Origin: Trifolium pratense
Lineage: Eukaryota > Streptophyta > Magnoliopsida > Fabales > Fabaceae
DNA: 64,000 bases
Assembly: GCF_020283565.1 (NCBI RefSeq)
Contig: NC_060059.1
Coordinates: forward strand, 15,321,501-15,385,500
Direction of reading: 5' to 3'
Part shown: in pieces, positions 10,229 to 21,344 of the stretch
Layout of the letters: each line of letters begins with the position of its first letter
Position numbering within the stretch: the first letter of the stretch is position 1
Position numbers and translations under genes: made by a program
The notes under the pieces: model-generated
Told to the model about the DNA's origin: nothing
The model's database searches: none
The model's input: only the letters and a program-made list of their open reading frames with translations

Positions 10229-10631
10229 GTTCCCTGAAGTTGCTAAGCTTCTTGAAGTGTGGTGGTTTGATATTTATGGGATGATAAACACCATTCAGCT
10301 GTCCCCAAATACTCAATATGCAGCTTATTTTGTGTTTCAGATGATTAATGCGTCGGGATTTCGGGACCTTCCTGTGGAGTTATCTGTTGGTGTCAAAGGT
10401 GGCCGCAATAGTACTAAAATTGTCTGTTTGGATTCAAATATGGAAGGTTGGCAGTACCACACAGTAGGATTGCAACGTCCTAATGTGCGAAGTGATGGGT
10501 GGTTGGAGATTGAGATGGGGGAATTCTTCAATTCAGGCCTAGAAGTTGAAGAAGTCCAGATGAATGTTAAGGAGCTAAGGAAATTGAAGAAGGGTATCTT
10601 TATTGAAGGAATTGAAGTTAGGCCTAAGTAA
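10229..10631 (+). CDS. PP2-type lectin domain, orphan exon 3 of an F-box PP2 gene
   Basis: An uninterrupted exon encodes about 134 residues homologous to exon 3 of the intact genes at 47479 and 51457. It begins RFPEVAKLL after a splice acceptor, carries LSPNTQYAAYFVF and RSDGWLEIEMGEFFN, and ends FIEGIEVRPK before TAA. PP2 domains bind glycans, and F-box PP2 proteins are thought to recruit targets to SCF ubiquitin ligases. No F-box or middle exon is found between 5641 and 10228. Either they lie left of the window beyond the retroelement nest or they are lost. Its 3' flank is shared with the relic at 33641-38032, making these two the closest pair. Coding integrity suggests recent loss or a remote 5' part. 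Partial gene versus pseudogene is undecided. Confidence 0.7.
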
Positions 10632-11165
10632 AACTATTAAGCAACATTCCGTGAACTATGCAAGGGGTCTTGCGTCTTGATGGCAGAATATGTTTGAGGA
10701 TTTTCAACATATTATATATGGTAGTACACATATTTTTGTGTAACAAACCGTTTCTTCGTAATGTATGATGTATATGTACTAGTTTTATTACTTGCCATGG
10801 TTCCCTATATTGGGATATTTGTGTTTATATTTGTGTTTTGGGTATGAGCTTACTACTGATTGTGATGTAATACGAATTTGCTTCCGTTTATTGATTTGTG
10901 ATTTGGAGCCCTCAAGCTCTGAACGCTGGGGACTGAATTAATTCTGATTTGCTGAGAACATAAAATGAAGAGGGAATGACTCTCCTTCCACAGCCCTCGC
11001 TAGTCTGATACTTTAAGTTGAAGTTAAATCAATGCAAAATATAAGAATTAGAGTTTTTTTTTTTTTTTTTTGTGGTGAGGTATGAATTTGAATTTAAATG
11101 ATATGAATCAATTATTAGTAAAAAAAAAAAATTAATTATTGAAATCTATTTTACCCTCACGGTCA
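10632..11165. other. 3' flank of the PP2 exon
   Basis: The first 110 bases resemble 38033-38122 downstream of the PP2 relic (shared GTCTTG, TGGCAGAA and TTCAACATATTAT landmarks), so this is conserved 3' UTR. The rest is AT-rich without features apart from a T tract near 11052. Confidence 0.6.
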
Positions 11166-11168
11166 ATA

Positions 11169-11280
11169 TTAATGGTTTAACAATACTAATGATTATATAA
11201 AACCATTTAACAATACTAATGGTTTCAGCTATAACAACTTGAAACCATTTAACAATACTAATGGTTTCAGTAACACATCA
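11169..11280. repeat. Short array of TGAAACCATT/AATGGTTTCA inverted units
   Basis: Two to three imperfect repeats of a hairpin unit: TGAAACCATT, a TAACAATACT loop, then AATGGTTTCA. The same half-sites build the larger 43 bp minisatellite at 14835-15295. Both arrays are followed by TAAnACATCACA. Confidence 0.7.
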
Positions 11281-11335
11281 CACTTCATAATCATTCCAAA
11301 TACACAATATAATTATGAAGGTATAAACTAGGGGT

Positions 11336-12100
11336 ATACATGAATCGGGCAAATCCGGTTGACCCGGTCAAACCCACCGAATCCAACCCAAAAAAGTGGG
11401 TTGGGTCGGGCAAGTGGGTGAATACAGATTTCAAAAATGAAAAACCCATAAAAAAAAAAGTCGGGTTCCGGGTAAAACCAGACCCAACCCAAAAACCCCA
11501 CTTACCTATTAGTGTTATGTTTTTTGAAATATTTTTTATGAAAATACTAAAGATTTTTCCATTTGATCATTAAATATTTTTATATTGAAAATAAGTTATA
11601 CTATTTTTTAAGAAAATAGAAAGATTGAATAATTTTTAAAAATAAATATGATAATTTATCGCACTATTTAAAAAATAAAATGAAAAGCTTGAATAATTTT
11701 CATAAACATATATTATAATTCTTCGTTTAGTCATTTGATATTAAAAAAAAGAAGAAAAAAAATTATTTGGATAACAAACTATCTAACCCGTAAATTAGTT
11801 GGTTTACACGAAAAATAGGTGATTATATTTTATAGTGAAAAAAATACACTATTTTTCAAGAAAATATAATGGTTGAGTTATTTTTATTAAAAATATATGA
11901 TGATTGATATTTAATATAAAAAAATAGGAAAATAATTTGGGTAACCTAGTACCTAACCCAAGCCGAAAATTAGTTGATTTACCCAATCCGGCCCAATGTT
12001 ATAACGGATGGTTATTTTCCTCGACCAAATCTTGAGTATCCTATGTGATTCGGGTTTTAGTTTTGGTTAAACTCAACCCAATCTGGCCCACGTCCACTAC
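11336..12100. repeat. Probable degenerate non-autonomous hAT-like repeat
   Basis: Begins near TAGGGGTATACATG and shows opposed blocks rich in GGGTTGGGTCGGG and AACCCAACC (11340-11500, 11945-12090), a composition common in plant hAT-derived MITEs. The termini match poorly and no 8 bp target duplication was found, so the limits are approximate. Confidence 0.4.
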
Positions 12101-13169
12101 CGTAATAAACTCAAAGCAACATGAAAGCAATAATCCAAAATAACTGACTCATGCTTCCATTTCCAAACTAGCTGAGCATTCAAAACACCAGTCTTGAGTT
12201 CAGGTAACCATTTAAAACCGATGATGCAGAACAAGAACCATATCCAAAATCCTGGAACTGGAATCACAAGAATCCAACATCGAATCAACTATTCTCTGCA
12301 ACGATATCGAAAATGAATCGGAATTGAAGCAGTGATCTCGGCAACAATCTTCATACATCATCGATGATGAACCGTATGGATTCACGCGACAGTGACGAAA
12401 CACGCGCATGAAGAAGAAATTGCCAAAAAAAGGAAAAAATTGAACAGTAGAGAACATTGAAATCGGAACAGAGAATCATTCTCCTAACTCATCAATTGCA
12501 ATGAAACTGAAATGCAATCCAAATTGAAATCGCAAATCCTAGAATTTGGGGAAATGGATGAAGAATTGCAATTAAGAGGAAATCGCAGAATGAAAATGAA
12601 ACAGAAATCGATCGGAACAGAAACAAGTAGCAATGATATTTGAACAAATTAGGATTAAACTCAATCTGACTATAATTTAGGATTAAAGAAGGATTAAACT
12701 CACAGTTCCTTGAGATGAAGTATGAATAGTGACGACGACGGCGAACGGCGGCGATGATGAAGTGAGTGGCAGAGGTAGCTGAACGAGATGATGTGTACTG
12801 CTACGTTTTTGGTGGGGGTTCGAGATGATGCGTGATGCTTAGAACTGAGAAGAAGAGTTTTCGCACGTGAATTTGTTGTAGGATTATTACACGTGTAAAT
12901 GGATTTGAGGGTTCACGCGTAAGGAAAAGACTTATGCATAATAACTTTTGTCAACGTGGTGTGCTTATTTTTATTTTTTTGACTAAAAATAAATGATATT
13001 TATTCATTTAAATTGATATGGGAAAAAATCACACTTATTTAATATAAGTGGAAAGAAAAAACAATTTGGGGGTGATTTCGAGTCAAGATAAACTAAAAAG
13101 AAGAGAAAAAATAGTGAGAAGCTAGGATTAGAATGTAGGAGAGAAAAAGAGAAATAATACTATCTCGTG
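12101..13169. other. Spacer, no gene recognised
   Basis: Read on both strands without finding a domain. 12720-12790 is richer in GACGACGG triplets. Short open frames here have no recognisable homology. Confidence 0.5.
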
Positions 13170-13335
13170 TATTCAGACGATTTAAATTTAAAGTTGTTAT
13201 CGATGAGGCTTTACCGAATGCTTCCCAATTAGTAGATGATATTAAAGCTTTTTCTTGATTTTGGTTTAGTGGTGACTCTGGCCGTAAGTCCTCCATCACT
13301 TTTTCTAATCGGTGTATTGATCCTCTTGTATGTCT
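13170..13335 (+). pseudogene. 3' fragment of a LINE, degraded
   Basis: Translates as FDEALPNASQLVDDIKAFS, then a stop, then FWFSGDSGRK. This corresponds to the end of the second LINE relic (54095-54720), which reads IFEGTIPNASFIMDDIKLLD followed by a stop and WSLW. It is the segment after the zinc-binding region at the C-terminus of plant L1-type reverse transcriptases. Stops and small size show it is a relic. Confidence 0.6.
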
Positions 13336-13478
13336 CTAAAACATATATATATATAATAACTTACTTTATACTGTATGTAAGGGATTGAATACCCAGTGCT
13401 CCCTTATAATGTATATTTTCTTATAAAAGAGAAACCCTAATTATGAGCACTAAAGTACTAAAATTCCCGTGTTATAAG

Positions 13479-14067
13479 TAGGCATGGCAATGAGGCGGGG
13501 CGGGGACGGGTTTTGCCCTCCTCAAACCCAACCCCATAAAGTTTGGGTTTCCCCAAACCCATCCCAAATTCTAGTGGGGATAAAAATGATAACCACAAAC
13601 TCATACCCAACGGGGATCGGGTATCCCCATCGGGTTTCGGTTATCCCCATTACGCCTCTTTCCACATGAATTTAGATTGTATTTTAGTATTTTTTTATTA
13701 AAAAAAAATTAAATGTCCAAAATTATTTTCTCTCAACAATATTTTTTAAAATAAAGAAAAAAATAGAGAAAATAGTTTGTTTAATACTCTAATTAAAAAT
13801 AAAAAATAAATATATGAACGTAATATAAGAGATTGCTTAAACGTTTCTAATTTAAAAGAGATGAAATCTAATTTTTAGTATAAGCGGGGCGGGTTCAGGG
13901 ATGGATTCGGGTGGGTATCAATGTACCCATTACCCGCCCCAAACTCATCTTTTGAAATCGGAAAAAACTCAAACCCGAACTCAAACTCAATCAACTCGAG
14001 TTTTCCCCGTCAAAGCGGGTATAGTTTGAGCGGGTACCCGCGAGTATGAGTTTTATTGCCATGCCTA
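13479..14067. mobile_element. hAT-type MITE, 589 bp, with 8 bp target duplication
   Basis: Terminal inverted repeats TAGGCATGGCAAT and ATTGCCATGCCTA, flanked by the perfect 8 bp duplication GTTATAAG (13471-13478 and 14068-14075). The ends are GC-rich with GGGGCGGGG and GGTACCC blocks and the core is AT-rich without coding capacity. An 8 bp duplication is diagnostic of the hAT superfamily. Confidence 0.9.
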
Positions 14068-14090
14068 GTTATAAGAAATAAAGTACAAAA

Positions 14091-14311
14091 AATCATAAAT
14101 TTTGTTTGTCAACAAACAATCCTTATCCTAAAAAGAAAAAAAATCCTTAATTTACTCACTTTACTCATTTTAAAAATCTAAACCCTGGTATCCAAAAAAA
14201 ATAAAAAAATCTAAACCCTAATTTTTGTAAAAAATAAATAAATCTAAAGCCATACTCCAAAGACCAATATTCACATTTATTCTTCGTTGGAAAAAAGAAA
14301 CGGCAAAAAAA
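14091..14311 (+). promoter_or_regulatory. Orphan duplicate of the PP2 F-box promoter/5' leader
   Basis: Matches the promoter and leader of the gene at 23214 up to the base before its ATG (TTCTTCGTTGGAAAAAAGAAACGGC). Instead of coding sequence it runs into a second copy of its own start at 14312, so the promoter is tandemly duplicated with a 221 bp period. It carries AAACCCTAA telo-box motifs. It is the uninterrupted reference showing where the Mutator-like and Helitron elements entered the second copy. Confidence 0.8.
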
Positions 14312-14389
14312 AATCATAAATTTTGTTTGTCAACAAACAATCCTTATCCTAAAAAGAAAAAAAAAATCCTTAATTTACTCACTTTACTC
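14312..14389 (+). promoter_or_regulatory. Distal part of the gene-1 promoter, cut by a Mutator-like element
   Basis: Second copy of the promoter repeat. It stops after ACTTTACTC, resumes at 17386 with the same nine bases, runs to 17445, and resumes again at 23122. The three pieces together equal the sequence at 14091-14311. Confidence 0.8.
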
Positions 14390-14834
14390 GGCAATAGTTA
14401 ATATGCATAAGCCTTTTCTTATGTATGGTGCATAAGTCATTCACAGTCATCAGATGATTTTACACATGTAATAATCATAACTAAAGAACTTTCTATTTTT
14501 GCTTCCTCAATTTCGGCCACATTTTACATGCGATTCGATCACCGATTTCGAAAACTAATACCGAAAACATTGATAAAATCGAACGACGATCAAAACGGTA
14601 TAAAGAACGTCGAGTTTCGTTGATTATTGAGGGAGAACGAACCGGGTCGACGAACCGGGTCGTCGTGACCCGTTTCTGCAGAAAATGGGTGAGGAAGATG
14701 ATGAATAGTGACGCGCGTCCACACCCACTCTCACTGGTGGCGCGTGGGGGCGCGTGCGGTGCCAAGGAGACTCCAATTTTTTTTATTATTTTTACATAAA
14801 AATAGTAAATAATTTTCTGAGAATTTTGGGTTTA

Positions 14835-15295
14835 TATGAGCATTAGTGTCAAGATGTTATACACTGAAACCATTAGTCTTGTTAATTGGTTTCAAGATGT
14901 TATACACTGAAACCATTTGTCTAGTTAAATGGTTTGATACTGTTATACACTGAAACCATTATTATAGTTAAATGGTTTTATATGATCATTAGTGCCAAGA
15001 TGTTATACATTGAAACCATTAGTCCTTTTAATTGGTTTCAAGATGTTATACACTGAAACCATTTGTCTAGTTAAATGGTTTCATACTGTTATACACTGAG
15101 ACCATTATTTTAGTTAAATGGTTTCATAGCGTTATACACTGAAACCATTAGTCTTGTTATTTGGTTTCAAGATGTTATACACTGAAACCATTAGTCTAGT
15201 TAAATGGTTTCATAGCGTTATACACTGAAACCATTATTTTAGTTAAATGGTTTCATATGGGCATTAGTGCCAAGATGTTATACACTGAAACCATT
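14835..15295. repeat. 43 bp minisatellite with internal inverted repeats
   Basis: Ten occurrences of GTTATACACTGAAACC start at 14855, 14899, 14942, 15002, 15045, 15088, 15131, 15174, 15217 and 15277. Spacing is 43-44 bases except for two 60-base steps that share a GCATTAGTGCCAAG insert. Each unit holds TGAAACCATT and AATGGTTTCA, so every repeat can form a hairpin. It lies inside the Mutator-like element, near its left end. Confidence 0.9.
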
Positions 15296-15638
15296 GTTAT
15301 TAAGTAAAACATCACATAACCATTTTACAAAACCATGCTACATAAAGCAAAAAATCATATAAAGCAATTAGGGTTAGTTTAGTTGAAAAAAAATTGGATA
15401 GTATGCATGAGATATTGGATTCGATCATTTTTTTATTGTAAAGAAAAATCGATATATATATATATATAATTAATGTATGAAATTTTATTTATATTGTGAT
15501 TATGATTGATAAAACTTAAAATTAAATTGTATGTTTGACAAGTATGCTTTATATATACATGAACCATTCGTTATTATGTTGGGCTTCGAGGGGGTGTATG
15601 ACGAAAATTAATTAAAAATGGATTTTTATAATATATAC

Positions 15639-16724
15639 TGTTGGAACAAAATTGATTTAAAAATGTTGCCCCTAAATCTATTAAGGTTTTGATGATAACA
15701 AAGTATTAATAAACAATTGGAAGGACTAAAAATTTAATTTAAGTGTGCAGATATTAGCTTCAGATAAGCTCTGAATGAAGCTCAGAAGATATGTATTCAG
15801 AAGTTCACAAGCGCTCAGAAGATGTTGAACTTCAGAGGTTACATTCTTCAGATGATGAAGTCGTCAGAACTTCTTAAGGTCTAAGCTTCATCAAACTCTG
15901 AAGATCTTCTTGAAGTTTGTAAAGATTCTCTTTTGCAAGTCAACTCTTCTACCAATGAAGAAAAGGACCTTTCAAGCTTGATCAGAACAGCTACTCTCAT
16001 TTTGTCTGTCCACTCTTGAGAACGTGGGACATCAGACTTGTTAGCTGAATAAGGAAAGTCTTCTCTGCACATGGTCAAAGTGTCTGAAACTCTTACTCAG
16101 TTTTAGAAACAACCAACTGCATCAAGACAAGCTGCTTGAAGACAAAAGGTTATCTACTTCAACGGTCATCTCTGCAACGACTCTTTTCTGGTTATATATA
16201 TACTAGAAGAATCAGTTGCAAAATTATCAAGGATTAAACACGCGCTCGAACAAACTCTGAATTTTGTATACAAGCTCTGAACCTCTGAACTAGTGTTTTT
16301 GCACTCTTAGTCCAAATACTTTGTATTCATTGTATTTGCTCTTTAAGGTTCTTTTAAGAGCAGTTGTATACTTTCAACTACTTTATTATCTCTGGTACTT
16401 GAGAAAACTTAAGCTTGTGTGCTTAAGTGAAAAGTCTTAAGCTTGTGTGCTTGAGCATTGTTGTGAAGTCTCTTGCTTGTGTGCTTGAGCATTTGTAATC
16501 TTGTGTGATTATAGTGAAATCCCTTGGAAGTGCAAGGGGACTGGACTACTCTCGTTTTGTGAGAGGAACCAGTATAAATTGCTTGTGTGCTTTCTCTCTC
16601 TCTTATCTTGTTATTATTTGTGTTACTTATCCGCTGCTAACTTAGTTAAGTTAAGAACTTGGGAAAAGTTTTAACTTGGCTAAAACACAATTCAACCCCC
16701 CCTTCTTGTGTTTTCACACCTTCA
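15639..16724 (+). mobile_element. SIRE/Maximus-type copia solo LTR, 1,086 bp
   Basis: TGTTGGAACA at the start and TTTTCACACCTTCA at the end, with the 5 bp duplication TATAC at 15634-15638 and 16725-16729. A TATA-like GGTTATATATATAC stretch is near 16192. Repeated GCTTGTGTGCTT phrases (16412-16590) and the C-rich ATTCAACCCCCCCTTCTTG near the end are typical of legume SIRE-like LTRs. There are no internal sequences, so it arose by LTR recombination. It inserted into the Mutator-like element. Confidence 0.85.
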
Positions 16725-16820
16725 TATACTTCAAATGAACAAAAGTTATTATTTAATTGGAAACGGGGGGCGCGCTAGAAATTTGGGGGGTGTGCTAGAA
16801 GTTTGGAGGAGGGAAAAAAA

Positions 16821-17385
16821 TTGGGGGCGCGCTAGAAATCTAGGGGAGGAAAAAAAAATTGGGGGGCTCACAAGAAATCTAGGAGAAAAAGGAAAAAAAA
16901 TTGGGGGTGTGCTAAGCAAAAGGGCGGGGGCGCAAGTAATGGGGTAGTATATGGGGGGCGCGCGAGTAATGGATGCCTAATTTTGGGCTTGAGCTGACCT
17001 TTGGTTGACTTTTAGTGTAAGAAGCAAATATGATGGGTGTAGGAAACAAGTTTATGCATGGTGCATAAGTTTGGGCTTATGCACCATAACCACACCCATT
17101 TAACTAAAATTGGGGGCGCGCTAGAAATCTAGGGGAGGAAAAAAAATTTGGGGGCTCACAAGAAATCTAGGAGAAAAAGGAAAAAAAAATTGGGGGGTGT
17201 GTTAAGCAAAAGGGGGGGCGCAAGTAATGGGGTAGTATATGGGGGGCGCGCGAGTAATGGATGCCTAATTTTGGGCTTGAGCTGACCTTTGGTTGACTTT
17301 TAGTGTAAGAAGCAAATATGATGGGTGTAGAAAACAAGTTTATGCATGGTGCATAAGTTTGGGCTTATGCACCATAACCACACCC
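16821..17385. repeat. 289 bp tandem duplication with hairpin end
   Basis: TTGGGGGCGCGCTAGAAATC begins at 16821 and again at 17110, and the copies stay similar to CACACCC at 17091 and 17379. Each copy ends with a perfect 10 bp hairpin, GGTGCATAAG-TTTGGG-CTTATGCACC, within the right terminal repeat of the Mutator-like element. The unit is G-rich with GGGGGCGCGC blocks. Confidence 0.85.
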
Positions 17386-17445
17386 ACTTTACTCATTCTA
17401 AAAATCTAAACCCTGGTATCCAAAAAAATAAAATCTAAACCCTAA
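17386..17445 (+). promoter_or_regulatory. Middle part of the split gene-1 promoter
   Basis: Begins with the second copy of the Mutator target duplication and continues through TCTAAACCCTAA, where the Helitron starts. It corresponds to 14160-14221 of the intact promoter duplicate. Confidence 0.75.
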
Positions 17446-17889
17446 TCATATCATATTCATATTATACTAAAAGATGGTGGACTTTGAGACTCAAATCTAA
17501 AACCCTAATGAAACCCTAATTGAATTGGCCAATTGGTGATCAACAACTTTGCATAATGTCCAATCATGTTATGCCAATTTCATCCACTTATATGTTGCCA
17601 ATTTCCATCCAATGATCATGTTCCACTTGCCTATAGGTAATCCAATTAGCACTTGACATATTTGAATGATGAGGTGACAAATGGAAAACTAGAAACACAT
17701 GCATTGGTGCTCAATTTCCTGGTTAATGAAAACAATGGGCTGTTTGATGGTTTACCCAAAGAATGAGTTTGATACCAGATTAATAAAAGCTTACATTAGG
17801 AGCTGCTTTTTCTCAAAAATTTTTCATTTCTCAACTTTCTTTCTCTCTCTTCTATCTTTTCTCTCTCTGTTACTCTCTTTCGCCTCTTC

Positions 17890-18943
17890 ATGAAGAACAG
17901 CAAGAACATCACCGTCTCGTCCCTAGATTCCGGCGGCTGGCCATCGCGAATCCCATACTCCGGCGAGCCACCACACCATCTCGTCCTTCACCGCCACATC
18001 CACCACCATCACACCTACAATCACTCGAAATTGTCCGCCGCCTCTATTCCTCCGCCTCGCCGATTTCATTCTTTCGATTTCAAAAGCCTCTCTGGTAATC
18101 TTTCGATTTCATTCTTTTTTCTTCTCACCGATTTCATAAGCTGCTTGCATTACTTCTCACTGATTTTGATTTCTTCATTTCTTCTTCGTCTTAGGTGGGT
18201 TCAATTCCTCAAATTTTGATCTTGCATGTTTGAAATCTTCCCTGAAATTGGATCTTTGGATGTCAATCAGGTACCTAGAATAATCTCATCTCTCTTTCAT
18301 ACTGTTTTTCGTTTTTTATTTTATTTTAATTTTTGCAGAATGCATTCCAGTGATAAAATTGAATTTTTATCAATTGGTTCAGATTAATCAAGCCTCATAT
18401 GAATTTTGTGTTATTTTGTGCAAAACAAAGTTAAAGCTTTGATTTTTAATGATTTATGTTTTGTGGGGTTTGTTTGTTTAAAGACATATAGAGAAAGCTG
18501 TTGTTGGAGAATGTCATGTTTCAAAAGATTTAGTTGAAAAGTTACCACATAATCTTGTGGTAATTGCTTCACACACAACTGAGATGGACAAGGAGAAAGG
18601 GATGGAGGTACTATATATATTTGATCATTGTATTTTGCTATGATTTTAGAAAAGTTATTGACTCCAACTGTATTTTATGTTTTCAGATCCAACCTGATAG
18701 AAATAATGGGGAGTCAACATCACTCATAACTCAGGTAGTATTATTTTAAAAAATTAGATAAATTTTGTTGGTTTGGTTGGTTCCTTCATGAATAAATATT
18801 GATCACTAATCTAATAATACTTTCCCTTTATTATTTAGGAGAAGCCTACTAGACAGCCTGATCATGGAAGCAAAATCCCCTCTGAACTTATGAAGCAAAT
18901 TATTAGCCTTTTCCCCCAACAAGTTAACCATATTGCTGCCTAA
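17890..18943 (+). CDS. Spliced gene fragment captured by the Helitron, function unknown
   Basis: Five exons with GT-AG borders keep one frame: 17890-18094, 18195-18270 (approximate), 18484-18607, 18687-18734 and 18839-18943. Together they give about 187 residues ending in TAA. The first part is His/Pro/Ser-rich (HLVLHRHIHHHHTYNHSKL). Later parts read HIEKAVVGECHVSKDLVEKL and SELMKQIISLFPQQVNHIAA. I do not recognise the family. A further exon-like stretch at 19079-19280 continues the apparent source gene but is not in frame after the stop, suggesting that capture or mutation truncated it. Preserved splice sites in a Helitron point to capture of host genomic DNA. Whether it is expressed is unknown. 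Confidence 0.5.
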
Positions 18944-19078
18944 GGTATTGTCTTTTACTAATTTAAAATTCATTCATTATCATGTATTGTTACTTTATCC
19001 TATGATGTGTATATTTTCTTTTTAATAGTATGAGGTGACTTTATATGAATATATTTTGTATGATATTTGGGGTAGGGT

Positions 19079-19280
19079 TATGGAGCAAAGTCTGCTGAAG
19101 AGAAGCAGAGGCTTTTGAAGTTAATGAGAAACTTAAATTTTAATGGGAAATCTGGTTCGGAATTGTATATGCCCAATGCTCAAACTTTTGTTGGAGTGGC
19201 TGCATCAGATGGATTTTATACTCCTGATTTCAAAGGGGATTTCTCCCTTTCAATAAACTTATATAAGGAAGAATTTTAAA
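19079..19280 (+). pseudogene. Additional captured exon, source gene unknown
   Basis: After an acceptor-like GGGGTAG the plus strand reads GYGAKSAEEKQRLLKLMRNL and continues to FVGVAASDGFYTPDF without a stop for about 60 codons. It then ends in a stop near 19279. Codon-like composition and the adjacent captured gene suggest it belonged to the same host locus. The upstream exon ends in TAA before it, so it is probably not translated in the present arrangement. Confidence 0.45.
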
Positions 19281-21340
19281 GTTGTTGAATAATTGGTAAA
19301 ATGTCTCCACTCTTTTGGTATTGTTGAATAGTTTGAATTGTGAATTTTTTGTGAAGTTGTTATTGATGCATTATATCTTTGTGGTTTGGATGACATATTT
19401 TACATCTATCGAAGTATTCTATTGGACAAATCTCCTTTATGTCCATGTTTTCTCAGTCTCTTTTTTCTTTTCCACTTCTTTTCTATATGATTGAGTAATA
19501 TATAAGAGTGAAATTTTAAATAAAATAGATTGAAATTTCATGGACTTCTTTTTCCCTTTTCAAGAAAGCTATTAGGATAGAGTTTGAAGCTTAGAATTTG
19601 AAAGCATTTGAAGCTTATAACTTCAAGCTTGTGGGTATGTGTGTCTCCAAAATATGTAGGCCAGTGTCTGTAATGGATTGTAGTGTACTCCTAGCGTGTG
19701 TTGTTTCGATTATGCATTGACAGAAAAAACATTCCTCCTGCATAGCCTACAAAAGATGTTACTGACATGAATGTCTGATCCGCCGAAATCATATTGGTGA
19801 CTGGGGCACTCAGGTAGATTTAATCTCTAAAGTAAACTATGCTATTTTGTGCTCTGTGTTATAGATCATTTTTTTTTTTGAAGAATCACATTTTGGTACT
19901 GGAGCATATGGCTTAAAATCCATGCATTGATTTTGCAGTTCGAAATGCTGATTCAATACCTCCTTTTTATTTTTATTTTTTTAATAAGCAACTTTTTATT
20001 CCTTTTTTTACGTATGCAGATAAATTTGGAACATGTTGGTGAATCATAACTGCTACTTTGTAGGGGAGGGGGGATAGGTATTTATGGTTATTACTATTTT
20101 ATAGGGATGACTACATCATCATTGCTACTTTTTAGGAAGTATTGAGTATCCAACCCTATATTTTTGCATAACTCCTTCACTAATCCACACATATTTTCTC
20201 ATTGATCAAATACACCACTCTTCTAATTTTCTTTTCTATTCATCTCCTATGTGTTTTGTCTATCTTATTTCAACAACATCTTCCTCTAACCCTTCATTTC
20301 CCATATGGCATCCTATCTCACATAATTAAACGACTGTTATAAAACCCAATCTAGGAAAGAGAAAAAAAGTCACACTCTTATCTTTCTTGCTTTAGATGGC
20401 TGGCTTTGAAAACAGAGATATGATGACATGCTTTGTTGTAATTTTGAATGCTTTAATATACAGTACTTAAATGCTTCAATCTTTGCTTATGATACTAAGT
20501 AAAAAAAAGTTCTCAATCTTCTTCTTCTTCAAAAAAAAAAAGTTCTCAACAACTTAAATTAGGGATAAGTATGAAGTTTTGAACTTGGAGAGATTGATAT
20601 GTTTCAACCAATGTGAAGTCCAAGATCTTATATCTCACAATGCTTTCGATCTTTATTAGATTGCAAACTCTGTGAATGTTGGTGGCTCAAATTATGTTGA
20701 AAGATTCCTACTTTAATAGGTTGGCTCGAATTTTTGGTGGATGGATATATTATGAAGATGAAATTAGTTGTCATCCAAGCATAGACTTTGCAGCAAAGAA
20801 AATAACTGTTGTTGGAGTGTAATGGCAAGCATAACAAAGGTGAAGACTACATAAATATGGCCAGAATTTGCTTCACCAATTGGAGTTACAAGTGGTGCTC
20901 CTGAATAAAGGAAATAGACTATAGGTGTTTTCGTATGCTTTGAGTCTGTATTAGGTGGTAGTTTAGTGGTAGTTTAATTAGTGTAAATGAGAATGTTAGC
21001 AAGTGAAGTTGTGGCTTTGAAGAGATATTAGTAGTTTATTTAGAAGGAGCTTTATCTTTGCATAAGGATCGACTATTGAAACCGATTTTCATAATGAGTA
21101 GTGGATCATATAAGTAAAGATTTATTTTTTAAATTCATTGAGTCTTTGGTTAAAAGTCACTTATGAATTATCAATTTTGTCAATTTTATTTTTATTTTTG
21201 CTGGATGAGAATTTCAAAATATGATACAACTTTCACAACATGGAATTAATGACACAATATTATTATAAGAATATCCATGGAATAATGGCCATAGTTTTGA
21301 TCAACCTTAAAGTTTGAAAATCCTTCCAAGTTATATATAT
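19281..21340. other. Helitron internal sequence without recognised gene
   Basis: AT-rich with many T tracts. The stretch 20560-20900 is less AT-rich and may be another captured fragment, but stops occur in all frames and no domain was recognised. Confidence 0.5.
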
Positions 21341-21344
21341 TTTT

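Larger units (their letters stand above)
14390..17385. mobile_element. Mutator-like (MULE) non-autonomous element, 2,996 bp
   Basis: Flanked by the perfect 9 bp duplication ACTTTACTC (14381-14389 and 17386-17394); 9 bp is characteristic of Mutator-like elements. The first and last 24 bases are imperfect inverted repeats (17 of 24 match), sharing TGCATAAGCC. The empty site is present in the paralogous promoter at 14160-14168. There is no transposase. Inside are a 43 bp minisatellite, a SIRE-type solo LTR and a 289 bp tandem duplication that includes the right terminal repeat. Without the solo LTR and its duplication it is about 1.9 kb. Confidence 0.85.

Noticed and set aside
14493..14765. Minus-strand 90-residue frame inside the Mutator-like element
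   Set aside because: Could be part of a captured gene, but no motif, splice structure or paralog was seen.
14835..15295. Regular direct repeats as a CRISPR-like array
   Set aside because: No unique spacers, eukaryotic context, and units are simply joined: it is a minisatellite.
16708..16947. Gly/Arg-rich frame in the 289 bp duplication
   Set aside because: Composition artefact of GGGGG-rich repeats; the frame is not kept in the second copy.
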